A stretch of 64,000 nt of DNA from Hemileia vastatrix (taxonomy: Eukaryota > Basidiomycota > Pucciniomycetes > Pucciniales > Zaghouaniaceae), in NCBI GenBank assembly GCA_030280995.1, contig JASXTE010000007.1:12057001-12121000 (forward strand), written 5' to 3'. Positions 1 through 11,230 of the stretch are shown here, piece by piece; position 1 is the stretch's first letter; every line of letters starts with the position of its first letter. A program made the position numbers and the translations under genes. The notes under the pieces were generated by a model. That model was given only the letters and a program-made list of their open reading frames with translations, ran no database searches and was not told the origin of the DNA.

Positions 1-2
1 AA

Positions 3-2189
3 AAACAAATAAAAAGTGACCATAGAGCTATCTCAGATAGAAATATCAGTATAAATAAGACCTTGAGTGAATTGAAACCCCTTATTGAGGAAAATTATTC
101 ATTCAAGAATGAAATAAAATCTCTGAAAAATGAGTTTAAGAAGCTAAAAAATGATTTCCATGCACTAAGTACCAAACACTCAGTTTCTGAGGACAGAAAT
201 GTTCTATCTCTTGCAAAAGTAAATGACCAGATGTCTGAAATTCCAAGAATAAGAAACTATGTGTCTGACCTACAGGAAAAGTTCTCAACCTTAACCATCA
301 AAAATGAATTAAATGAGATTTCTGCAAGTAAGCTGCATAAAAATAAAGGGAAAAAACCTGAACAAAGTTCATCCTTTCTTCCTCATATTTCAACCATTAA
401 ACAAACTGACAATGAGTCTGTAAAATCTTTTGCTACTAGCAAACAATCTTGTGATGGTCATGCACCAGCTGTTTCTGTAAATAATGAAATTTCTGAACAC
501 CTGGCTAAACTTCAGGAATTATTACTAATGAATAATTCAAACCAAAAAGTGGACCATCCCAGTAGTCAGAAAAATTGGCCTAAGTTAGACCAATATCCTA
601 CCTTTGATGGTGATTCTTCCTCTGATTGGCAACACTTTATCCAGAGAATTGATAATTTAAAGAGATCTTATAAACTACCTGATGAGGAGATTGTTTCTAA
701 GCTAATTTCTTTATTTTCCAATGTAGCCTTGATGTGGTAGGAATCTGTCCTTTTAGATAACAATCATTATACATGGAATGATTGGAAATCCTTGATTGAG
801 AATCAGTTTGGTGGTTCAAAATTCAGGTTAGCTCAGCAGAGACTTAATGAGAATACTAGATATGTATCCTCCTCTGTTTAAAAGCCCATTGTTTTTCTGA
901 TGAAAATAACTAAAATCCTTAGAGCAATTGATCCAAAGATGGATTATGATATTTGGAGAGATAAAATCTTGTATAAATTACCAAATTCTCTTAGGGATTT
1001 GATTGTTGCTAGAACTGAGCATGTAAGGGAAAATTCTTCTTTCATTAATATCTGTAATGAAGTACTGCTCAACCATAGATATGAACCAAAGAATTACCTT
1101 GGTAAATCTTATAATGATCAGAATAAACCTTCTATAAAGCTCCCAGAAAAATCTGGTAAACCCTCTGCCCCAGTTGCATCTAAAAAATATGCAACAAATA
1201 CTTGTTATAAATGTAACAAACCGTGGCAGAAGGGTCATTTTTGTGACAAGAAAATTCATCTTGTTGAACAAAATGAAGACACTGATGAAGTTGAACTTGA
1301 TGTCAATAATTCTTCCAGTGACTGTGAAAGTAATATCTCCTATGACAATGAATCTGTTAAAGATGTTTTAATGTTGGAACATGATGTCCATTATTTAAAT
1401 AATATATCTGAAGATTGTGTATTAAATTTATCTTCAGTAGAAAATGCTGAGATAATTAAAGATATTACTAACAATTCTATTCCTATATCCCCCTTAAAGG
1501 CACCTGTTATCATTAATGGTAAAAATGTTGATGTAGTTCTTGATTCTGGTGCTGGAGGAAGTGTAGTATCTGAAAAAGCTTTGGCTTCAGTGGATAAGGA
1601 ATATTTGAGTAAATTATTACGTATAACTTCTGAAAAATGGAGAGGGTATGGTTCTACCTTATTTCCTATTGGCAAATACAAAACCTCTGTATTCTTCAAA
1701 TATAATGGTGGTTTTGTCAGAGCTATTTGTGAGTTTGTTGTCATGAAAAATAATAATTTGAGCAATTGGTTTATTATGGGAAATGATATTTTAACCATGT
1801 TTGGTGTGAAACTGGACCCAGCAAATAATTGCTTTACCTTAGGAATGAATGGGAAAAGAAAATTCAAAATTTCCTCTCCTAGAACTTCTGGGCAATTGTT
1901 GAAATCTTGTAACTCACTGATCCAGTGTAAAGGTAGAACAACAACTGAAATGGATGATTTATTACATGAAATAAATACCGCTTCTTTTGGTGATCAGTTG
2001 ACTAGTGAACAAAAGGATTCTATTGTTGCCTCTATTACCTCTTTCCCTATGGCTTTTGCTCATGGTTCTCATGTCTTGGGAATTGTTCAGGTAGAGATGA
2101 AAATTACCTTATCCTGTAATTTGAGTTATATTCCTCCTTCCCTTAAAAAAACCATATCCTGCTTCTCCATCAAAAAGAAAAGATATTGA
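3..2189 (+). pseudogene. Chromovirus A gag-protease region, broken
   Basis: Ty3/gypsy capsid and protease region; the frame is already open at the window edge, so the 5' end is missing. The N-terminal part is lysine/glutamate-rich and coiled-coil-like. The capsid domain follows near 570-740. It is cut by TAG at 738-740, where sister element B has a tyrosine codon, and by TAA near 879. From 900 the frame runs 429 codons: capsid C-terminus, a cysteine/histidine knuckle (C-x2-C-x7-H-x-C, near 1203-1245) and an aspartic protease with DSGA, whose catalytic Asp codon is at 1542-1544. The frame ends at 2189 through an indel in an A-run (near 2147); the next frame continues directly into reverse transcriptase. 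Sister copies read through this point in one frame, so I read the break as a mutation, not programmed frameshifting. Confidence 0.85.
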
Positions 2190-5046
2190 AGATAATATTG
2201 AAACATTATTGAAAATGAATATCATTGAGAAAGTGGATGTCACCCCCAAATATTGTGTCATCTCCCCAGTCTTGATTTCATATGAAAAAGATAAAGCTAG
2301 ATTATGTGGAGATTACAGAGCTTTAAATACTTATACTGTTGATAATATTTATCCTTTACCCAGAATTAATTCAATACATGCTACCTTGCAAGGTGCAAAA
2401 TTTATTAGTTGTCTGGATGGTAATAAAGGTTATCATCAAGTTCCAGTTGAGAAAAATTCTCAAAATTTTTTGCTTATTGCTACTCATATGGGAATATATA
2501 AGTATGTTAGGATGCCATTTGGCCCTAAAAATGCTCCTTCAGTTTTCCAGAAAGTCATGGATAACACTTTCCATCAAGAAATTATTGAAGGTTGGCTCAT
2601 GGTTTATATTGATGATATTATTGTTTTTTCTAAAACTTTTGATGAACATATGATTCACTTGAATAGAGTTTTCCAAAAAACGGATGAAATCAATATGACC
2701 TTATCTTTAAAAAAGTGTAAATTTGGTTTTCAATCTTTGAAAGTCCTTGGCCATGTTGTGTCAGGCTTACAAATTTGTGTAGACCATAATAAAGTTGCTG
2801 CCATTCAAAATGTGAAAGCACCAACTTCTGTAAGAGAAATCCAAAGTTTTTTGGGTATGTGTGGCTATTATAGACAATATATTAAAAATTATCAGGTCAT
2901 AGCCTTGCCTCTTACAAAACTGACCAGAAAAGATGTTGCTTTTCTCTGGAATAAAGACTGTCAAAAAGTTTTTGATACATTAAAAAGTTGCTTAATGACA
3001 GCCCCTATATTGGCTCTTCCAGATTTTAACAAGCCATTTGTCCTTTATACAGATGCTAGCTTTATTGGTCTGGGTGCTGCCCTTCACCAAAAGCAAATTA
3101 TTAATGATAAATCCTCAGAGGTTGTAATTTTTTATATTTCAAGAACCTTAAGAAATAGTGAATCGAAATATGGTGCCACTCAATTGGAGTGCTTAGCAGT
3201 TGTTTGGGCTCTTGAGAAACTTCATTACTATTTGGATGACCAAAAATTTGAGTTGGTAACTGACTGTAGTGCTGTAAAGTCCCTCTTAAACCTAAAGACA
3301 CCTAACAGACATATGTTCAGGTGGCAACTTGCTGTTCAAGAATACAGAGGAAGGATGACAATTATCCATAGAGCTGGAAAGGTTCACTCTAATGTTAATA
3401 TGCTCTCCAGATTGCCTCTGCCAAATAACAACTCAAATCCTGCTTATGTACCTGAGGATGATACTGTTCATATCCATGGTATATTTATAGTTGATATGGA
3501 GGAGGAGTTATTACAGTTAATACTGGATTCATATGATAAAGATTCTGATTTAAATAAATTGGTTACTATCTTAAATGATCCTAAGAATGCTTCAATTCAA
3601 GCATTAATAAAAACTCTTCCTGCAAAGTACCAAAATGCTTTAAATAAAGGAAAGTTCTCTATTGAAGATGGTTATATATATTATAGAAGGAAGCTTACCA
3701 ATGTAATTTTAATTCCTCCTTCAATGAAAGAAACTATCCTCAAACTTTGTCATGATGACATATTAGCTGGTCATTTTGATCTTGAAAAAACATTGATTAG
3801 AATCAAGAACACTGCATGGTGGGCTAATATGTCTGAAGACACAAAATTATATGTTGAATCTTGTGATTCCTGCCAAAAATCTAAAAGGTTAACAGGTAAG
3901 AGAGCAGGGTTATTACAACATATTGAAGCACCTAGTGCTCCCTGGCAAATCATTAATATGGATTTTGTCACTGGTCTTCCTGTTGCAGGTAGAGAAAGCT
4001 TTAACTCTTGTTGGGTAATAGTTGATAGATTCACAAAAATGTGCAAATTTATTCCAACCCACAAAGATGTATCCACAAAAGAATTGGCATTCTTATGGTG
4101 GTCTTACATTTTTAATATTGTTGGATTTCTAAATGACATTATCTCTGATAGAGATCCAAAACTTACATCTGAGTTTTGGACCTCTTTGATGGATATTTGT
4201 GGCTGTGAGTTAAAATTGTCTACAGCTCACCATCCTCAGACTGATGGTCTAGTTGAAAGAATGATTCAAACTCTGGAAGATATGATTAGAAGGTATTGTG
4301 CCTTTGGTTTAGAATATAAAGACAATGACAGATTTACTCATGATTGGGTCACTCTTTTGCCTGGTCTTGAATTTGCATATAATAGCACTGTTCATTCTCT
4401 CACTGAGAAAAAGCCTTTTGAGCTTTGGTTAGGTTATGTCCCAAATACTCCTGCTCAGATTCTCAATAATAAATTACCTAAGTTGGAACTACACCCTGGT
4501 GTAAAATCTTTTATGCAAATGCAACAGCTATGCAGAAAACATGCTCAGAGTTGTATTGATAAAGCATTTGAATATGAAAAGAAAAGATGGGATAAATCCC
4601 ATAAAGAATACACATTTAACAAGGGTGATGAAGTGTTGATCTCTACTGTCCATTTCAATTTACAAGGTAACCACAAATTAAAAGATCCTTTTGTAGGACC
4701 ATTTGTTGTTAAAAGAATGGTTGGTGATAATGCAGTAGAAGTTGTATTGTATTCTCCATATGATAGGAAACATCCTGTTTTTCCCATTTCTTTGCTTAAG
4801 CCTTATACTTCCAACAGTGACTTATTTCCAAAAAGAAGAGGAAGACCTAAGAAGAACCCTCAGGAAGTCACAGAAACAGCAGAAATTGATAAAATTCTCA
4901 ATGATAGAATTATCACTTCTGAAAGAGGTACTGAATATTTATTGAGATATAAGAACAAATCATCTGAACATGATGCATGGATACCTGGCAAAGAAATTTC
5001 AAATCTGCCTACTCTGTTGAAAAAATACAAAAAGAAAAAGTCTTAG
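2190..5046 (+). CDS. pol: Chromovirus A pol: RT, RNase H, integrase, chromodomain
   Basis: A 945-codon open frame (from 2209) that normally belongs to a gag-pol polyprotein. Reverse transcriptase has the YIDD box at residues 133-136. RNase H starts near residue 275 with Asp282 in YTDAS; the usual last acidic residue before LSR is Asn here (VNMLSR), where B and C keep Asp. Integrase has an HHCC zinc region and the triad Asp585, Asp647, Glu683, with the standard D-x35-E spacing. The last 55 or so residues form a chromodomain ending in a lysine-rich tail, which makes this a chromovirus. No stop interrupts the frame, but upstream gag is broken, so the copy is probably not autonomous. Confidence 0.92.
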
Positions 5047-5069
5047 CATTTTTTTTTATTGTTTTTTTT

Positions 5070-5081
5070 AGAGTGAGGGAG
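5070..5081 (+). other. Polypurine tract of element A
   Basis: A short purine run with a single T (GAGTGAGGGAG) abuts the TGTCAGCC start of the 3' LTR. Equivalent purine runs sit just before the 3' LTRs of elements B (ending 17302) and C (ending 63807), which fits a plus-strand priming site. Confidence 0.7.
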
Positions 5082-6226
5082 TGTCAGCCAGGCTATTCCA
5101 GGAGTCCAGTAAATGATATGTAACTTATAAAACCTGAAAGAGTGGGTAAGAATTGTATTTAATGAATATAACTTAATATTTTATTGCATAATAAAATTAT
5201 ATAAGTATTTTATTATATACAAGTGTTACATTAAATTTATTGGTTATATAAACTTTTATATACAGTTAAATTGAACATAGTATAATATATTCTACAAATA
5301 ATGGCGCATTTTTATGTATTTAATAATTATAAATTTATATTTAATTAATTGAAAAACATATATTATAATTATAAGTGTAAAATTGACTTATAATATATTT
5401 AAATTAATTATTTAAATTTATATATTAAATAACACCTTTCATATAATACTAAACAATAATTAATGACGCTTCTTTTGACCCTTAATTGTGTCAGAAAAAA
5501 AACCAATTAATTAATTTATACTAAATTGAGATTAATTACATGTTTTGTTGCGTCAAAGTATTTTTTGTTTCACTTAAAATATCCTTTAATCAGACTGTAC
5601 CATCTGTTTGGAATTATTTTTCTCATAGTTCCTATGTTCCAATCTTGTTTAGTTATTCACTATTTTTACTTACTGATTTGGGAATTAATGGCGGAAAATT
5701 TGGATTCTTAATTGGGGTTTTAATTATTTGTTTCATATTTTTCTCTACATTGTTATGTTTCATTTACTCTTTGATATATTTGTTTTATTCTATTCTAATC
5801 ATTGTATTTAAAAATATAGTGGCGCTTCAGAGGACCCATTGCCTATAAAAGGGCCTTGGATAATCCCCTGTAGCCTCATCACTTATTATACACTCAACAA
5901 ATTAAATACACTTTTTATATTACGTTTATATTCTTTTTATTAGTAATAAAATTCTAATTAAAATTCTATATAACAATTTAAAGGTTGCTTTAAGTCTGAT
6001 AGTGATCATAGTGTCTGCTGCGCATAGTCCTTACATCATAATAATATTATTAATTAATCATAACCTCATTTTTGTCACCTCTCAAGAAAACCGTCGTTGA
6101 TTCCTCTCAATAAATTAAATAATTTTATTAAATTTTATTTCTTTTATTACCCATACTCCTTTTCTCCTTCTCCTCCTCTCATTTCTTCCTTCTTTTCTTA
6201 TCTCTTCTAGACGACTGACCGACAAT
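5082..6226 (+). repeat. 3' LTR of element A, truncated at a palindrome centre
   Basis: Starts TGTCAGCCAGGC right after the polypurine tract. A TATA box (TATAAAAG) lies at 5844-5851. Sequence similarity to the oppositely oriented LTR downstream continues to about 6226, where the two meet. Judged against LTR C (52284-53293), the last few hundred bases of the LTR are missing. Confidence 0.8.
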
Positions 6227-6264
6227 GTTTGTCGAAAAAGTCGTATTGTTTGGAAAGGCCTCCA

Positions 6265-7574
6265 ATTGTCAGTGGGTCATCTAGAAGAAGGATAATAAAG
6301 GGAAGAAATTAAAGAAGAAGAGCAGGAAATAGGAATAAGGGAAAATAAAAAACAAGGAGTAATAACAATTTATAATTTTATGAAATAAGAAAAATAATAA
6401 AGGAATGCAATGTCACTTTTTGAGGAGAGACACAATGGTGAGGCTTAATGTACTAATAAAATATTTATTTTTTAAGTAAATAAAATTTTCTGCGGGGCTA
6501 GAGATTGGTATTTCTAATGAACTTAAGGCAATCTATAATTTATTTTTTAATATTTAAATCAGAATTATAAGACTAATAAAATAACCAATAACCTGTTTGT
6601 ATATTTAAAAAAATATGTTTGAATTGTGAGTAATAAGTGATGAGGCTACAGGGGGTTACCCAAGGCCCTTATATAGGCAAGGGGCCCTCCGAAGCGCCAC
6701 AGTAATGTATATACAATAAAATATAAAATAAAATAAATTATGTAACAAAATTTTAGTATGTGCAAGGGAACCCGTGAAACAATGAGTTAACACAAATGAG
6801 TAAGATACTATAATTTCCCAAATTAATCCCAAACATTCACAATAAAATTAGGAGGAAATTAAAAGAGTTTGAGACACAATAAAATAATTATTTTAATTTA
6901 AAACATGTCTGATAACTCTTATAAAGAAACCCAGTTTAAGTGAAACAAAAAAAGGAAATTAGTTTAAAACATAAAAATAGTGTAATTAATTAATTCAGTA
7001 TAAAACATGAGTAATTAATTATTTTAATTACTTTTATTAGTGTAACAATTATTTTAAGTTAAAACAAATACTTATTATAAAAAAATTACTAAATTTTAGA
7101 ATAAAACATTAATAATTTATTTAATAAAGTGTTTTAACTTGTTTAATACTTTGATGACACAATTATGAATCAAAAAAGCGTCCAATATTATTGTTTAATA
7201 AGATATGTAAATTTTATTTAATATATAAATTTAATTAATTATTTTAATTAAATTATAAGTTAATTTTACACTTATAATTATAATATATGTTTATAATTAA
7301 TTAATTATTAATTTATAATTATTAAATACATAAAAATGCGCCATAATTTATAGAATATAAAATAAATTATGCTTAATTTAAATGTATAATTAAATTATAT
7401 AATAATAAAATTAATATAACCCTAATTTTACTTATATTCAATAAGATACTTATATAATTTTATTATGCAATACAATATTAATTTATATACATACAATGCA
7501 TATTTCTACACACTCTTTCAGTTCCAGTAAGTTGACATAAAATTTACTGGGCTCCTGGTATAGCCTGGCTGACA
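6265..7574 (-). repeat. Second LTR of the A/B/C type, inverted
   Basis: Read on the minus strand it starts TGTCAGCCAGGC at 7574 and carries a TATA-like motif (+ strand 6668-6675). Near 6250-6290 it still matches LTR C, then it meets the plus-oriented LTR of element A. Its outer end sits in the 5' leader of element G, so it inserted into, or was joined to, that leader. Confidence 0.75.
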
Positions 7575-8409
7575 CTTATAGTCCTGATAATTATCAACAT
7601 ATATACTACTAATTAATAAATTATTTTATTATTTTAGTTGATTTATTTTAATAATGGCTATAAAATTATCTTAATTTAGTAAAAATTGTGATTATTATTT
7701 CAGTTGATTTTTTGTCCTGAAAAAAATTATATTATAATTATTCCAGTTGATTACAAAATCCTGATAATTACTTATATACTTGAAAATTTCTTTTTCCCTT
7801 ATTTTTCTCTGAATAAAGTAAAAATAATAACTTATTAAATTTTAATATTTCTTTCTCTCAGTTCAGGTTAATTACAACTATGACTGATCAAGGTGCATCT
7901 GCTGGCCATGATGAGGAACTGGATTAAATTGATTATGATGAAGCTTCTTCTGTAAGCTCTCCTTTGACTACAAAACTGGCTCAAATTAATCAATTACTGG
8001 ACCAATCAGGATGTGGAAATGCAGGAGATAGAGATATTAGTTGAGACAACTGCTCAGGATCAAAAGCCTTCAATCAACCCCCCAGAAGAGCTTCCAAAAG
8101 CCTTAAAAATAAAAAAGATGCCCTTGCATCAGCAAGTCAGCAATCTCTCCACTCACATCAAGGAGTTGAGGTCAGAAAATCTCAAACTGAGGTAAAAATC
8201 CAAGTATCTAGAAGACAAGGTAAGAAAAAAAGAGTCCTTTCTTCAAGAGAAGAGGAAACCTCCTCCTCCCCCAACACCAAGAAATGGTGGAAGTCTCAAA
8301 ATGGCAGTGGGAATGGCTGAACACCCAGTGGGATTATCTACAGGCCCAACAACAACAACAAAAAGTACCTCAGGCAGGTCCTTCAAGAACCCATCAGTTC
8401 AACCCTTCT
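7575..8409 (+). pseudogene. Element G: 5' leader and gag start, split by element B
   Basis: Closely matches 10924-11760 of element B: the end of the hairpin-rich leader, then gag from the ATG near 7879. It has the same in-frame TAA 16 codons in, and the same TGA a few tens of codons later, as B. The fragment stops at 8409, where element B's 5' LTR begins after CTTCT. The rest of G is not seen in this window. Confidence 0.8.
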
Positions 8410-10569
8410 TGTCAGCTAGGCTACTAGACTTACCCAGTAAAATAATTAATTATTTACTGGGATGAAGCCATGCCTTATATTTCTTATGATATTATTAATT
8501 ATATTATATTTACTTTATTATTTATTTCTTGAAATGAACTAAATAATTACAATAAGTAAATTTAGTAAATATTTAAAATTAATAATAATGTCCCTCATAT
8601 TTTTATTCCCTAACACTGTTGTGGTCTTCCAACATTTTCAGGGGCCTTTGTTGTGCATGTCTTAATTGACATTGGTTGAAGAATTGGGTGTTTTCTGGAT
8701 TTATTCCGTGAATATTTGGACTGCGGGTTTATGGGTACTACCATTGGATAGCCCCAATTTTTTTCTATATTTCATTTCTTGAGGACATTTTTCATATTCT
8801 AAGTTTTAAGGGGTGATTTCCTCATTTTTCATTATAAAAGATAGCTGTTTAATTTTGTTTTTTGTGTTTTACGGGCTAACCTTAAGTCTTAGGGTTAAGT
8901 GCTTAGTACCATTAGATAGGGCTAATTTGGCTCTACATTTCATGTCTCGATGTTGTCATAGCTTAATTTTGTGTTTTAAGGGTTTTAGTAGTTGTAGTGA
9001 ATTTTTCTAAGTAGATTAGATGTTTTTATTGGTTTTCTGGCTTCAGGGAGGCGGGGCCGCTTCAGGCGGCCCGGCCGCCTCTGTTTTAGAAGGTTGGGGA
9101 GCGCTTCTGGAGGGTTTTTATTCAATTTGGCTGGTACAGGTGCCAAATGCGTTGCTGTGTATGGATCTTAGATGGGTGGTCTGTGTGTATATACTACATA
9201 AGACAGTTTGGGGGCAACTTTAATTATCATACAACCATCTGGTAATTATATACTGTTTTTGGGCCACAATTGGCTGTGTTGGTTGCAAGGTTAGTGCTTC
9301 ATTTAACTCAACTTTAGCAACTGGTTCTCTGGTATAGTCTTTCAAGCTATATCAAGTATTATTGCTGTCTCTGGTGTGGATTTGCAGCCTACATCAAGTA
9401 TCTTTGCTTTCTCTGGTGTGGACATTGGTCTACATTTCAGTTCTTTGGTCTGGTAGTCTGTCTGGGGACTACTTTCTTGGCTGATCAAGCAGTCAAGTGT
9501 GTGGAAAAAGGGGCTTTAGCAAACAGAACCCAAATTTACTGTAGCAGGTAAATCTCACTCTATTTTTCTAAAGGGGCAGGGGATTTTCTCTCTGGTTTTT
9601 CTCCAACTCCCTTGGTCAAGGCCTATAGCTAGTACTATAGGATTGTCTACACTGTGCTCAATAACAGGTTGGAAGAGAAATAAAAATATATTAATAATAA
9701 ATTTTAAGAATTCAAATTTCTTTATTTAAAATTTAAAAACTCTATTAATAATAAAATTTAATTCAAATTATTTTATACTAAGTGTTACCTTTAAAAGTGA
9801 ACTCTAAAGTATATCAAATAATTTGATATATAGTAAAAAACATTTTATTGATGCATTGTTATAGCACACTTTTGTTATTTACAATTTTTATTTTTGAAAT
9901 GTCTTTCTCTCACACTCCTGTATGTAGGTGTTAACTCCGTGTGCTCTCTCTCTTTTTTTGCCTAAAAAAGGCCTTCCCTTTTGTGCTTTTTTCTTCATTA
10001 CTTACTTACTATTTTATTAAAACATTTATAACATTCAATACTTATTACTATTATTTATCTCTTTAGTACTTACAATATTGTAATTCTAAGTTATAAATTA
10101 TAATAATATTTACAAAAATTCACCTCTTTTAATTGAGTAAAATAACATAAAAGATAAAATATACATACCTTGCCTTTGAAACCTTCAAACTCCACCTTCC
10201 AACACCGTGAAAACTCCACCGTAATCTTTTAGACCAAAAGGAGCACCTGATACTTGAGGCCCTTTCTGAATCGTCGACGGCACATTGTTATCTTGAAGCC
10301 GGAAACCGAGGAACTATCAATGTTGAGGTACCAGTAAGGACAAGTGGACAACAAAAACAATGAATGTCATCAACCACGTGACTTATTTTTTTTCTGCGAC
10401 CGGGAATTGAACCATGCTCCAAAACTTTGGTTCATATATTGGAAATAGTCATATATAATCTTGGTTATTATATTGATTAATATTTGTGGGTCACTTTTCA
10501 CGTTTCATTGTCTACATATATCTTTTTTACTCAAAACTCTGTAAGTGGCATTAAATTTCTCATTTTACA
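8410..10569 (+). repeat. 5' LTR of element B (with a nested insertion)
   Basis: Begins TGTCAGCTAGGC, contains a CCCAGTAAA...TTTACTGGG palindrome near its start, and ends ...TTACA before GGGGGAGGTG, the same junction as in LTR C (53293). The TATA site is mutated (CCTAAAAAAGG near 9960), while the 3' copy keeps TATATAAG. Without the insertion at 8620-9651 it is about 1.12 kb. Confidence 0.8.
8620..9651. mobile_element. Solo LTR of an unrelated family nested in LTR B
   Basis: The 3' LTR of B reads CACTGT followed directly by sequence that in the 5' LTR appears only after 9655, so about 1.03 kb was inserted. ACACTGT flanks both sides (8613-8619 and 9649-9655). The insert can be read as TGTGGTCT...GTCTACA, which has TG...CA ends and a 4-bp duplication. 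No coding region is convincing inside. It includes a GC-rich hairpin at 9048-9081. Confidence 0.6.
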
Positions 10570-10694
10570 GGGGGAGGTGCCTGGTTAATAAAATATTTTT
10601 TTTTCCTAGTTTACCAAGATAGAACTATATCTTTCTTAGTCCTAGAAGTGATATAAAAAATTAAATTAATTAAATAATTTTTTTTTAATTATTT

Positions 10695-11113
10695 CAGTTG
10701 ACCTCTGTCCTGATAATTAAAAAAATATATTATTGCTTCAGTTGACAAATTGTCCTGGCAGTAAAACACTAATATTTAAAATGAGTTGAATTGATTATAT
10801 TAAAATTATTTCAGTTGAAAATAAGTCCTGGTAATTAAATTACTTTAGTTGACATTAAGTCCTGGTAATTAAAATTATTTTCAGTTGACATTAAGTCCTG
10901 GTAATTAAATTCTTCAGTTGACTTTTAGTCCTGATAATTATCAACATATACATTACTAATTAATAAATTATTTTATTATTTCAGTTGATTTATTTTAATC
11001 CTGGTTATAAAATTATTATAAATTAATAATAAAAATTGTAATTATTATTTCAATTGATTTTTTGTCCTGAAAAGCATTAAATTTTAATTATTCCAGTTGA
11101 TTACAAAATCCTG
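10695..11113 (+). repeat. Array of bulged-hairpin repeats in the element B leader
   Basis: About nine degenerate units of the form CAG-TT-GAC-(4-8 nt)-GTC-CTG, usually followed by RTAATTA, lie between the LTR and gag: 10695, 10739, 10812, 10846, 10882, 10915, 10982, 11051 and 11094. In each good unit CAG pairs with CTG and GAC with GTC around a TT bulge. The same motif recurs in the leaders of C and G. Confidence 0.7.
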
Positions 11114-11230
11114 ATAATTACTTATATACTAGAAAATTTCTTTTTTCCCTTATTTTTCTTTAAATAAAGTGAAAATAATAACTGATTAAATTTTAATATT
11201 TCTTTCTCTCAGTTAAGGTTAATTACAACT

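Noticed and set aside
2140..2209. Programmed frameshift between protease and RT in element A
   Set aside because: The shift lies at an A-run of seven, where B and C have three codons AAG AAG AAG or similar and no shift. Its position between protease and RT is not usual for Ty3-type frameshifting; a simple indel explains it.
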